Of a DNA stretch of 54,667 nt, positions 25,103-33,014 are shown one piece after another (the stretch's first letter is position 1; the number at the start of each line of letters is the position of its first letter). Made by a program: the position numbers and the translations under genes. Below the pieces are notes generated by a model. It saw nothing but the letters and a program-made list of their open reading frames with translations, did no database searches and was not told the DNA's origin. The DNA lies in the NCBI GenBank assembly GCA_008933615.1, contig WBUR01000029.1, positions 1 through 54,667 of the forward strand, given 5' to 3'. The DNA is from a bacterium. GTDB lineage: Bacteria > CLD3 > SB21.

Positions 25103-26869
25103 TTATGGTTTCGTGATTGTCAAATCGTCAAACAAGACCCTCACGTCATATCCTACCGCAAGTCCGATCGAACGATCACCTGCGATCGGATCCTCAAAGG
25201 TCTTGATCAGTTGATCATTAATATAAAATGAAATCTTGTTCTTCAGGCATTTCACTTTTAATATATTGGTGCTTTCACCTTTGATCACCGGGGATTTGGT
25301 CCAATTCAAATAATACGCCTCCCCCGCTTTTACGTGATTCACCGAATATTCGCCGTCATGATTAATGTAGATATTAAAAAAATCACCTGAATTCATCGAA
25401 TACACGTCCAGTCCGTAGCTTTCTGTGTTCGAACCGCTCTCCCACTTAGTAGTAACGGCTATGTTTGCATCGCCATACGTATCCGGCAGCCAGATCGGCG
25501 ATGCCGATGAACCGTTCAGCGAATAAGCGCCGTTTCGTACATAAGAAAATTTATCTTCTTTCCAGCCCCTGGAATTCATCGAAAAATCGTCGGTATAAAA
25601 TTTTCTGCTTTTTTCGATACGCGGATCCATGTAGTCGATCTTAAATCTGCTTTTCCCTTTTAGATTCAAAGCCTCTCTTGCGACCATTTTCTGGTTAAAA
25701 TTTTTCGAAAGATTTAAATAATCTACGATATAAATACCGTCGTCATTGTCATCGATCCACCCGATTTGGCCTTTTGTAAAATCACAAGCTCTCAATCCAT
25801 GCGCTTTCATGATACATTCCTCGTTGATCAAACCGCCGTCCAGCGCATTTCCATTTATTACGCCCAATAGTCCGTTCCGCTCGTTGGCATTGGAAGCGCC
25901 GGCATATTCATCCAGCGCGTTAAAGATATGTCCGGTTTCGTGCGCCATCACTTCCCACGCCTGATCGGGGCCCCAGCCGTCGCACCGGTTATTCATTACC
26001 AAAAGCGGTCCGCCCAGATTGGCCCATGCAACCGAACCGGATTCCTTCCAATTTCCGTCATCGTCATTATCGGCGGGAACCGCAAGCACCACAAAAGCCC
26101 AGTTCGTTTTGTATTTGTTTCGAAGATCATTGGCAAATTCATTGCAAATGCGGTACGAATCGCCTTCACCGTAGCCGAGTTTTATCGCTACGTCATTGAT
26201 CCATACATCCGCGTCTTTATATGAATGGGTAATAGGCTCGTACTTCGTTTTCACATCCATAAATTCATACGTCCAGGATAAACTGGCGCGATACCCGCCC
26301 TGTTCTGCCCACCACTCGAGCCCTTTACGAACCTGATAGAACATGTCCTCTTTGGAATAATCATCCCAGCGTTCCGTCTTCTTTTCCAAAGTCCCGTCGC
26401 TCTCCACGAACACTACCGCAACGGCAACACTACCCATCATATATTCGCTGGTTTCATACTTGCCCGGTTTCTCTTCAGCGCGGTCATTATCTCCGCTTTT
26501 GTCCTCTTCACCACGTGTGGCCATCATGGCAAGAAATTTTTGATTCCATACGTTGATTACCATTTTATCTCTGAAAGAAAAACTACCCTTCGCATCATAA
26601 AATGTATCGGTTACCGCGATAACTTTGGATTGTGACCGCAACATTTTCTCGCCGTCTTTGGTCAGGTAGCCCTGAATGATCGTTGGCGGATAACAATGAA
26701 TGGCATGTCCGTCAGTCTTTTCAACGATGTTTTTGTATTGAACAAATTTAGCAGAATCTTTGTTATCCAAAACGATCATGGAGTATTTTCCGGTAAACAG
26801 GCTTTGAGAAAACACGTTCGCTGCCGGAAACAACAACACTAGTAACATGATACAATGTAATATTCTCAT
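25103..26869 (-). CDS. secreted zinc metallopeptidase-like protein with C-terminal lectin-like domain
   Basis: 588 residues with a signal peptide (1-22, F-S-Q end). A zincin motif H310-E-T-G-H314-x5-D320 is followed by E-Y, consistent with an HExxHxxxxxD metalloprotease whose third ligand is Asp. A cluster of D/N/G-rich loops (D-D-D-G-N, D-D-N-D-D-G) suggests calcium binding or surface repeats. Residues about 425-588 look like a jelly-roll/concanavalin-like module, with the I-N-D-Q-L-I-K-T-F strand. Substrate unknown; it probably acts outside the cell. AAGGA lies before the ATG. It is transcribed away from the CPBP protease gene. Confidence 0.75.
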   Translation of the reverse strand: MRILHCIMLLVLLFPAANVFSQSLFTGKYSMIVLDNKDSAKFVQYKNIVEKTDGHAIHCYPPTIIQGYLTKDGEKMLRSQSKVIAVTDTFYDAKGSFSFRDKMVINVWNQKFLAMMATRGEEDKSGDNDRAEEKPGKYETSEYMMGSVAVAVVFVESDGTLEKKTERWDDYSKEDMFYQVRKGLEWWAEQGGYRASLSWTYEFMDVKTKYEPITHSYKDADVWINDVAIKLGYGEGDSYRICNEFANDLRNKYKTNWAFVVLAVPADNDDDGNWKESGSVAWANLGGPLLVMNNRCDGWGPDQAWEVMAHETGHIFNALDEYAGASNANERNGLLGVINGNALDGGLINEECIMKAHGLRACDFTKGQIGWIDDNDDGIYIVDYLNLSKNFNQKMVAREALNLKGKSRFKIDYMDPRIEKSRKFYTDDFSMNSRGWKEDKFSYVRNGAYSLNGSSASPIWLPDTYGDANIAVTTKWESGSNTESYGLDVYSMNSGDFFNIYINHDGEYSVNHVKAGEAYYLNWTKSPVIKGESTNILKVKCLKNKISFYINDQLIKTFEDPIAGDRSIGLAVGYDVRVLFDDLTITKP

Positions 26870-27037
26870 AATTCATTATTCCTTTAATACCCCCAAATTT
26901 TCCATAAATATACTTCATTTATCATTTTACAGCAACGATTAATTTATGGTGAACCACAGTCGTGCCGTTCAAATCCCGTTGATTTTCTTCGTATTTTCGT
27001 TTAGTTTTTGAAGGTGTGATATAACGCGCGCATGATC

Positions 27038-27066
27038 TTGTGTCAAACCATGTTATGTGATATATC
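27038..27066 (+). promoter_or_regulatory. candidate promoter of the CPBP protease gene
   Basis: TTGTGT (27038-27043), a 17-base spacer, and TATATC (27061-27066), with about 65 bases to the start codon at 27131. It lies in the 261-bp divergent gap (26870-27130), which otherwise shows no gene. Consensus match is moderate. Confidence 0.35.
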
Positions 27067-27130
27067 GCTCCCGATAGATTTTCAAAATTACATCGGGTTG
27101 TGATGAGTCAGAATTGAAATAGGAAATCCT

Positions 27131-27862
27131 ATGAGAAAAGCGCTAAATTTGTTCCTGGCGTTAGTTCTGTACTTCAGCATTACAATAATCAATGTACAGC
27201 TATTTCTTAATCCTTTAGTTATACCGCTATTTCCATCGGGATACATTAGAGAACACTTCTGGATTAGGGACTACATTCATCATTTTGTACAAATGTTTTT
27301 GGCTTTGGTGGTTATAGTTTTCATATTAAAAGGGCGTTTTAAAGATTATGGTTTAAACTTGCAAAATTGGGACTTATCTAAAAAGTACATTTTATGGTTC
27401 TTTTTGGTTTACGGTGTTTTTACAGCGCTGAATTTTCTCCCAAATTTTCTAAACGGAGAACCGGAACCCGTTAACTTTTCGCTAACAACCTTTAATATTT
27501 TGGGGTGGTTTTCCTTTACAGCGCTGATGAGTGGAACGTCGGAAGAAATATTCTTCCGTGGCCTACTGCAAACATTTTTGAATAAGGCATGGAAAGGTTC
27601 AGTTAAGATTGCACAATTGAATATTCCTACGGCTGGAATAATAGCAGCGCTTATTTTTACCTTTGCACATATGGAATTTAATTTTGACCCTTTCGCTGTC
27701 AGTTACAACATTCCTCAACTAATAGTTGCTTTTATCTTGGGTATATTTTACAGTGTCGCATACGACCGTTCCAAAAGCTTGATTGCGCCCATTGTGGCAC
27801 ATAACTACGCCAATTTCATCATGTATTTTATCGGATACTTAACAATAATATTGTTTTCATAA
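27131..27862 (+). CDS. CPBP-family intramembrane metalloprotease
   Basis: A 243-residue membrane protein of the CAAX-protease/bacteriocin-processing (ABI) family. About seven hydrophobic segments surround the motifs E138-E139-x3-R143, H180 (F-A-H-M-E-F) and H224 (A-H-N-Y-A-N-F), which together form the glutamate/histidine metal site. Roles in the family include immunity to peptide toxins, protein maturation and prenyl-protein cleavage; nothing nearby specifies which. The gene is more AT-rich in third positions than its neighbours. No recognisable partner: a methyltransferase follows after 101 bp. Confidence 0.85.
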   Translation: MRKALNLFLALVLYFSITIINVQLFLNPLVIPLFPSGYIREHFWIRDYIHHFVQMFLALVVIVFILKGRFKDYGLNLQNWDLSKKYILWFFLVYGVFTALNFLPNFLNGEPEPVNFSLTTFNILGWFSFTALMSGTSEEIFFRGLLQTFLNKAWKGSVKIAQLNIPTAGIIAALIFTFAHMEFNFDPFAVSYNIPQLIVAFILGIFYSVAYDRSKSLIAPIVAHNYANFIMYFIGYLTIILFS

Positions 27863-27963
27863 ATCTTGAGAACGTTTCAATTTGCAACTCGATTGGATGC
27901 AGAACAACGGTTAACATCAGTTCCAACCGGACTGCTGAGCATTATACAGCCAACTATTTTGCA

Positions 27964-28746
27964 ATGCTTGATATTTTTGAAATAGAAATTTCTAAATCAC
28001 TGGATGCTAAGCCGGAGTTACTACCTTTTATCCCAGAGCTTCTTGCTGATTTATGGGAGTTGGGTAGTTCAACGGATTTGGTTGTTGAATTATTTAGACC
28101 TTTGAATCTTTCGCCTAAGACGACGCGTGTCTTGGATCTAGGCTGTGGAAAAGGCGCTGTCTCTATTACCTTGGCGCACAAACTCGGCTTTCAAGTATTC
28201 GGTATTGACGGTTTTAGACCTTTTCTTGAAGAGGCAAAATTAAAATCAAAGGAACATAATGTTTCTGATTTATGTCATTTCGAATATGGCGACATACGGG
28301 AATCCATCAAAAAAGATGAAATTTTTGACATTGTAATCTATGCTGCAATTGGTGATGTTCTCGGCGGATTCAATGAATGCGTTGGAAAACTAAGACACAC
28401 CATTCGTCCGGGCGGGTATATGTTAATTGATGACGGTTTTCTTAAAGAATCCGTTAAGATTGAAAAGGAACGTTATGGACATTATGTTTCGCATGGCGAG
28501 ACTGTGAAACAACTTACGTCTTTTGGCGATATTCTTTTGAAAGAAAAAGTCTTCACCGCTGAGGAGACGAGAACTATGAACAAAAAATATACCGTAATGA
28601 TTCGTCAGAGAGCAAAAAAGCTGGCGAACGATCATCCCGAATTAGCCGATTCTTTTTTTTGGTATCTTCGCAATCAGGAAGAAGAATGCGAAATACTTGA
28701 AACTGACGTTGTCGGCGCTGTATGGCTTCTTCAACGTAAAGTGTAA
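27964..28746 (+). CDS. SAM-dependent methyltransferase
   Basis: A class I methyltransferase of 260 residues. The SAM motif I V-L-D-L-G-C-G-K-G-A is at 57-66, an acidic motif II is in F-G-I-D-G, and motif IV is the I-V-I-Y-A-A region, followed by the R-P-G-G-Y-M-L-I-D post-motif strand. The first 50 residues are a helical cap. Substrate unknown. AT-rich like the CPBP gene before it. An attC-like inverted element lies about 90 bp after its stop in the orientation expected of a gene cassette. Confidence 0.82.
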   Translation: MLDIFEIEISKSLDAKPELLPFIPELLADLWELGSSTDLVVELFRPLNLSPKTTRVLDLGCGKGAVSITLAHKLGFQVFGIDGFRPFLEEAKLKSKEHNVSDLCHFEYGDIRESIKKDEIFDIVIYAAIGDVLGGFNECVGKLRHTIRPGGYMLIDDGFLKESVKIEKERYGHYVSHGETVKQLTSFGDILLKEKVFTAEETRTMNKKYTVMIRQRAKKLANDHPELADSFFWYLRNQEEECEILETDVVGAVWLLQRKV

Positions 28747-28837
28747 TTTGTAAATTTTGGTATCAACTCAGCGAAAGTGTAAATAAAAATTTACTGCTTT
28801 TTCGAGACAATTTGTATCTTGTTATAAATGATTAGCG

Positions 28838-28875
28838 GTATAACAAATCGCTGAAGCTTAGCTCAATCGTTAGAC
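28838..28875 (+). other. attC-like short inverted element
   Basis: GTATAAC (28838-28844) and GTTAGAC (28869-28875) fit the R'' (RYYYAAC-like, one base off) and R' (GTTRRRY) core sites of integron cassette recombination sites, with AAGCTT pairing at the tip. At 38 bases it is shorter than known attC sites (about 57 upward), and no integrase gene is in the window. An alternative stem GTTATA/TATAAC (28821-28826 with 28839-28844) overlaps it. A remnant or chance similarity. Confidence 0.25.
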
Positions 28876-28972
28876 GAATATCCTGTAATAATACAACCGG
28901 CCGATGTTGATTTGGGAGCGGCACATAACATAGTGAAAGACGTTCTCTTACCGCAAACCAACCACTGAAACT

Positions 28973-29800
28973 ATGTCATTATCCATAGAAAGTAAGATCA
29001 AACTCAACAATGGCGTATTGATCCCCGCAATCGGACTGGGTGTATATCAAGCCCGTGCCGGCGGCGAAACGCGGGATGCGGTTTTGCATGCTCTCAATGC
29101 CGGATATCGCCACATTGATACGGCAAAATTTTATGCTAATGAAAAAGACATTGCCGCGGCTTTGAAACAAACCAACATACCGCGCGAACATATTTTTGTC
29201 ACTACCAAACTGTGGAATAACGATCACGGCTATGATAATACGATCAAAGCGTGCAGCGAGAGTGTGAAGCAACTCGGATTATCTTTTGTTGACTTGTATC
29301 TGATACATTTTCCCGTTCGAAAACTAAGGCATGACAGCTGGCGCGCATTGGAAACTCTTCACGAAGAAGGAAAATGCCGCGCTATCGGCGTGAGTAATTA
29401 TACGATCCGTCACATTGATGAATTACTTCAAAAAAACAAAATCGTTCCGTCCGTAAACCAGGTCGAATTCCATCCCTATTTATATCAAAAGAAGTTATTG
29501 GAGTTTTGTCATTTGCATCATATCCGAATCGAAGCATACAGCCCGTTAACTAAGGGGAAAAAACTGAATGATCCGAAATTGACGGAAATTGCAAAACGTT
29601 ATAACAAAAGCTCGGCGCAAATCCTCATCCGGTGGGCATTACAGCACGGCTTGATCGTCATTCCAAAATCATCTCACGCGGATCGAATTCGTGAAAATTG
29701 CGATGTATACGATTTTGAAATATCAGCTTCAGATATGGCTCTGCTTAATTCATTCCACTGCAACTTCCGCGTTGCATGGGACCCAACAAACGAACCGTGA
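28973..29800 (+). CDS. aldo/keto reductase
   Basis: An NADPH-dependent (beta/alpha)8 reductase of 275 residues. The catalytic tetrad is seen as D49, Y54, K79 and H112, in H-I-D-T-A, K-F-Y-A-N-E, T-T-K-L-W and L-I-H-F-P. The NADP-binding P-K-S-S-x-x-x-R-I-R-E-N block is near the C-terminus. The closest well-known group is the 2,5-diketo-gluconate / methylglyoxal reductase type. The following lipoprotein gene starts 7 bp after its stop. Confidence 0.92.
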   Translation: MSLSIESKIKLNNGVLIPAIGLGVYQARAGGETRDAVLHALNAGYRHIDTAKFYANEKDIAAALKQTNIPREHIFVTTKLWNNDHGYDNTIKACSESVKQLGLSFVDLYLIHFPVRKLRHDSWRALETLHEEGKCRAIGVSNYTIRHIDELLQKNKIVPSVNQVEFHPYLYQKKLLEFCHLHHIRIEAYSPLTKGKKLNDPKLTEIAKRYNKSSAQILIRWALQHGLIVIPKSSHADRIRENCDVYDFEISASDMALLNSFHCNFRVAWDPTNEP

Positions 29801-29807
29801 GGTTTTT

Positions 29808-30284
29808 ATGAAAAAAAGCGTGTGCGTATTGCTCATCATTGTTCTATCCTTCAGTTCATGCAAAAAGCATGAAACTAAAGCTCCACGCCCGGAATTTGCA
29901 AGAATGGCATGGATATTGGGTTCATGGGAGGGCCACGACAGCAACTCGGTTTATTTTGAAAAGTGGAAACAAACTAGTGATGAACTTTTTGACGGTTTGG
30001 CAACAGTCATAATCAAAGGCGATACTGTATTTTCAGAACACGTCACGATCGAAATTATTGACAGCGCAATTGTATATCGCGTGGTTATCGGAAAAAACGA
30101 ACCTGTGTTTTTCAAACTCATTTCTGCAGATGAACAGTTAATCAGTTTCTCAAACCCTCACCATGACTTTCCGCAGAATATTACGTATCAGTTGAAGCCG
30201 GACGGTTCACTTTATGCGTACGTGGACGGCATGATCAACAAACAGTATCGAAAGGATGAGTTTTTTTACAGCCGGGAGAAATAA
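29808..30284 (+). CDS. lipoprotein with DUF6265-like domain
   Basis: 158 residues starting with a lipoprotein-type signal (K-K-S at the start, hydrophobic stretch, then S-F-S-S-C near residue 19). The mature part has a W-I-L-G-S-W-E-G motif, followed by beta strands and the F-S-N-P-x-H-D-F-P block seen in DUF6265-type proteins, which adopt a lipocalin-like shape. No function is established. I use ATG 29808, which follows a GAGG ribosome site; the open frame extending into the aldo/keto reductase gene is not real. The ArsC-like gene begins 5 bp later. Confidence 0.72.
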   Translation: MKKSVCVLLIIVLSFSSCKKHETKAPRPEFARMAWILGSWEGHDSNSVYFEKWKQTSDELFDGLATVIIKGDTVFSEHVTIEIIDSAIVYRVVIGKNEPVFFKLISADEQLISFSNPHHDFPQNITYQLKPDGSLYAYVDGMINKQYRKDEFFYSREK

Positions 30285-30289
30285 AGTTT

Positions 30290-30646
30290 ATGAAAAAAAT
30301 TTACCACCTCGCGACCTGCAAAACCTGCCAAAAGATCATAACCGCAATAAAACCCGGTAAGGATTTTATTTTCCAAAATATTAAAGAAGAAAAAATCACT
30401 CCGGAACAGCTTGATACAATGAAAAAAATGGCCGGATCTTACGATGCACTATTCACAAAACGTTCTATGAAGTTTCGTGCATGGAATCTTCAAGACAAAA
30501 ATCTTACCGAAAATGACAAACGTGACCTTATACTTAAGGAATATACTTTTCTCAAAAGACCGGTTTTTATTGTTGGGCAAAATATCTTCATCGGTAACGC
30601 TAATACAACCGTTGAAAACATCAAAAAAACAATTAAATCAATATAA
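30290..30646 (+). CDS. ArsC/Spx-family protein
   Basis: A 118-residue thioredoxin-fold protein of the ArsC/Spx family. The active-site loop has C10-K-T-C13, a CxxC arrangement like Spx and YffB rather than a lone Cys. The conserved R-P-V-F-I-V-G (cis-Pro loop) is near residues 92-98. The two halves match the family's alternating strand/helix layout. It may be an arsenate-reductase-like or glutathione-handling protein; no arsenic operon genes adjoin it. It follows the lipoprotein gene closely and probably belongs to the same transcript. Confidence 0.8.
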   Translation: MKKIYHLATCKTCQKIITAIKPGKDFIFQNIKEEKITPEQLDTMKKMAGSYDALFTKRSMKFRAWNLQDKNLTENDKRDLILKEYTFLKRPVFIVGQNIFIGNANTTVENIKKTIKSI

Positions 30647-30746
30647 ATAATGTTTTAAAACATGACTTTGGTCATTCTTTTCTGACCTTTTTATTATTAT
30701 ACTAAGGGCAGTATAACAACCCTTTTATCCTGTATGGAGGTATTTT

Positions 30747-32072
30747 ATGCAGAGGATCAGAACTATTATCATGGGCGCGGCGGGACGTGATTTTCATAAT
30801 TTTAATGTCGTGTACCGTGATAACAAGACGTATGAAGTGGTCGCTTTCACTGCCAATCAAATTCCCAACATTGACGGACGCAAATATCCCGCCGCCCTGG
30901 CCGGAAAGCTGTATCCTAAAGGTATTCCGATCTTCCCGGAAAAAGATCTTGAAACGCTGATAAAGAAACACAAAATAGATGAAGTCGTTTTTTCTTACAG
31001 CGATGTTTCATATAATTACGTCATGTCACGAAGTTCCATCGTCAATGCCGCTGGCGCGCATTTCAAATTGCTTGGCGCCGGGTCGACCATGATCAAAAGC
31101 AAAAAACCGGTCATTTCGATCTGTGCTGTCAGAACGGGTTCCGGCAAAAGCCAAACTACGCGGCGTGTATCAGGAATTCTTCAGCGTATGGGTCTCAAAG
31201 TTGCGGCAATCCGTCACCCGATGCCCTACGGCGATCTCGAAAAACAAAGAGTACAGCGTTACGGCTCCATTGCCGATCTGAAAAAACACAAATGCACAAT
31301 TGAAGAGATTGAAGAATATGAGCCGCATATTGTCAGCGGAACAATCATCTATGCCGGCGTGGATTACAAAGCGATCATCGAACGAGCAGAAAAAGAAGCG
31401 GACATAATTCTCTGGGACGGCGGCAATAACGATATGCCGTTTTACAAGCCCGACTTGCATATTGTCGTAGCCGACCCGCTCAGGACCGGACATGAATTAT
31501 CTTATTATCCAAGCGAAGCTAATTTACGGTTAGCTAATGTAGTTATCATCAATAAAGAAGATACTGCGGATAACAAATCTATTAACCAGCTCCGCGATCA
31601 TATTCGACAGGTCAATTCCACTGCGACCATCGTGGATGCGGCCTCGCCAATTCTTGTGGATCATCCTGAATGGATTACAGATAAAAGAGCGTTGGTCGTC
31701 GAAGACGGCCCGACATTAACGCATGGCGAGATGAAGTTTGGAGCCGGGACGGTTGCCGCGCAGAAATACAACGCAAAGGCGATCATCGATCCGCGCCCGT
31801 ATACGGTTGGCACGATCACGGATACGTTTAAAAAATATCCCGACATCGGAATCCTACTTCCGGCCATGGGTTATGGAAATAAGCAGATCAAAGACCTTGA
31901 AACGACAATCAATAAGGTTCCGTGCGATGTGGTTATTATTGGAACACCGATCGACCTAACGCGTTTGATCAAAATTAAGAAACCTTCCGTGCGCATTCGC
32001 TACGATTTGCAGGAGATTGGAAAGCCAAATTTAGATACCATACTTTCTAAATTTGTCAAAAAATCGAAATAA
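30747..32072 (+). CDS. cyclic 2,3-diphosphoglycerate-synthetase-like P-loop protein
   Basis: 441 residues. An N-terminal Rossmann-like part (about 1-118, starting I-I-M-G-A-A-G-R-D-F) is followed by a P-loop NTPase whose Walker A lies at 130-136 (T-G-S-G-K-S-Q), and a downstream W-D-G-G-N-N-D motif. These are the features of COG2403, the family of archaeal cyclic 2,3-diphosphoglycerate synthetase. The compound is known mainly from thermophilic methanogens, so the bacterial copy's reaction is uncertain. TGGAGG lies 9 bases before the ATG. mogA follows after 62 bp. Confidence 0.82.
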   Translation: MQRIRTIIMGAAGRDFHNFNVVYRDNKTYEVVAFTANQIPNIDGRKYPAALAGKLYPKGIPIFPEKDLETLIKKHKIDEVVFSYSDVSYNYVMSRSSIVNAAGAHFKLLGAGSTMIKSKKPVISICAVRTGSGKSQTTRRVSGILQRMGLKVAAIRHPMPYGDLEKQRVQRYGSIADLKKHKCTIEEIEEYEPHIVSGTIIYAGVDYKAIIERAEKEADIILWDGGNNDMPFYKPDLHIVVADPLRTGHELSYYPSEANLRLANVVIINKEDTADNKSINQLRDHIRQVNSTATIVDAASPILVDHPEWITDKRALVVEDGPTLTHGEMKFGAGTVAAQKYNAKAIIDPRPYTVGTITDTFKKYPDIGILLPAMGYGNKQIKDLETTINKVPCDVVIIGTPIDLTRLIKIKKPSVRIRYDLQEIGKPNLDTILSKFVKKSK

Positions 32073-32134
32073 CTTCACAATACAAAGCCTGTTGTGTTGA
32101 TTTGACAAGCGGGCTTGGCATATTTTGGCCACGT

Positions 32135-32662
32135 ATGAAAACAAAAATCGGCATCCTTACCGTTTCCGATCGTGCCAGCGCCGGAGTCTATGAAGACCTT
32201 TCCGGCAAAGCTATCATTGAGCTTCTTAACACCTATTTAAAAAGCCAATGGGACCAAGTATACAAGATCGTTCCGGACGAACGGGATGATATAGAGAAAG
32301 AATTGAAAAGAATGGCAGACGACGAGGGTTGCAACCTGATCGTTACAACCGGCGGAACCGGCCCCGCTAAGCGCGATGTCACGCCGGAAGCAACAGAAGC
32401 CGTTTGCGAAAAAATGATGCCCGGATTCGGCGAATTGATGCGTGCGATCTCGCTCCAATACGTTCCCACGGCTATTTTGTCGCGGCAAATGGCAGGAATT
32501 CGCGGCCATTCGCTTATCATCAATCTTCCCGGAAAACCAAAGTCAATTAAAGAATGTATGGATGCAGTTTTCCCTGCCGTCCCCTATTGTGTTGAACTAA
32601 TAGGAGGGCCTATCTTAGAATGCAAAGACGATGTGATAAAAATATTCAGGCCAAAAAACTGA
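32135..32662 (+). CDS. mogA: molybdopterin adenylyltransferase
   Basis: Activates molybdopterin by adenylylation before molybdenum insertion. 175 residues of the MoaB/Mog fold, with G-I-L-T-V-S-D-R at 6-13, the T-T-G-G-T-G-P-A-K-R-D-V-T-P-E block at 71-85 and N-L-P-G-K-P-K-S near the end. The start ATG 32135 is preferred over an upstream TTG. No other moa/moe gene is in the window, and the choice between MogA and MoaB roles is not settled by sequence. Confidence 0.88.
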   Translation: MKTKIGILTVSDRASAGVYEDLSGKAIIELLNTYLKSQWDQVYKIVPDERDDIEKELKRMADDEGCNLIVTTGGTGPAKRDVTPEATEAVCEKMMPGFGELMRAISLQYVPTAILSRQMAGIRGHSLIINLPGKPKSIKECMDAVFPAVPYCVELIGGPILECKDDVIKIFRPKN

Positions 32663-32735
32663 ATGAAAAATTACTTGAAACTCAATCAAAAATTTTAGAT
32701 CATTAGATAGTTATTAAATAAACTGAAGGAGTTAT

Positions 32736-32942
32736 ATGAAAAAGAAAATTATGCTGATCGCTTCCGTTGCAATACTGGCTGTTGCCGGCGCTGTATTTGC
32801 GTTTACATTTCAAAATCAGGAACCTGCCGTTGTTGCGACGCCGGCGAAAACTGATGCTTGCTGTATGTCAAAGGAAGAAGCCGGCAAGACTACGGCTGCT
32901 GAAAACACAACCGCAAAAGACGCCTGCTGCGCTAAGAAGTAA
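32736..32942 (+). CDS. small exported protein with two Cys-Cys pairs
   Basis: 68 residues with an N-terminal hydrophobic segment (K-K-K start, about residues 5-24) that is a signal peptide or membrane anchor. The mature part is short, A/T/E/K-rich and low-complexity. It contains two D-A-C-C motifs, with Cys at 42-43 and 64-65, the second next to the C-terminus. GAAGGAG lies before the ATG and a strong terminator follows, so it is a real one-gene unit. Possible metal-binding (C-C pairs) or disulfide-linked periplasmic peptide; no family recognised. Confidence 0.7.
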   Translation: MKKKIMLIASVAILAVAGAVFAFTFQNQEPAVVATPAKTDACCMSKEEAGKTTAAENTTAKDACCAKK

Positions 32943-32958
32943 ATTTTTCATTACCACT

Positions 32959-32990
32959 AAAAAAGGCAAGGAAAATTCCTTGCCTTTTTT
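32959..32990. terminator. bidirectional intrinsic terminator
   Basis: AAAAAAGGCAAGGAA pairs with TTCCTTGCCTTTTTT around a very short loop, A-run on one side and T-run on the other. It ends the small Cys-Cys gene on the + strand and probably the cyclase transcript on the - strand. Confidence 0.9.
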
Positions 32991-33014
32991 GTTTTCGATA
33001 TTGTTTGCTTCTGT

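Noticed and set aside
28838-28875. A functional integron cassette site
   Set aside because: Too short for known attC sites and no integrase; kept only as a low-confidence similarity.
29691-29807. Long upstream extension of the DUF6265-like lipoprotein
   Set aside because: Overlaps the aldo/keto reductase; ATG 29808 gives a proper signal peptide.
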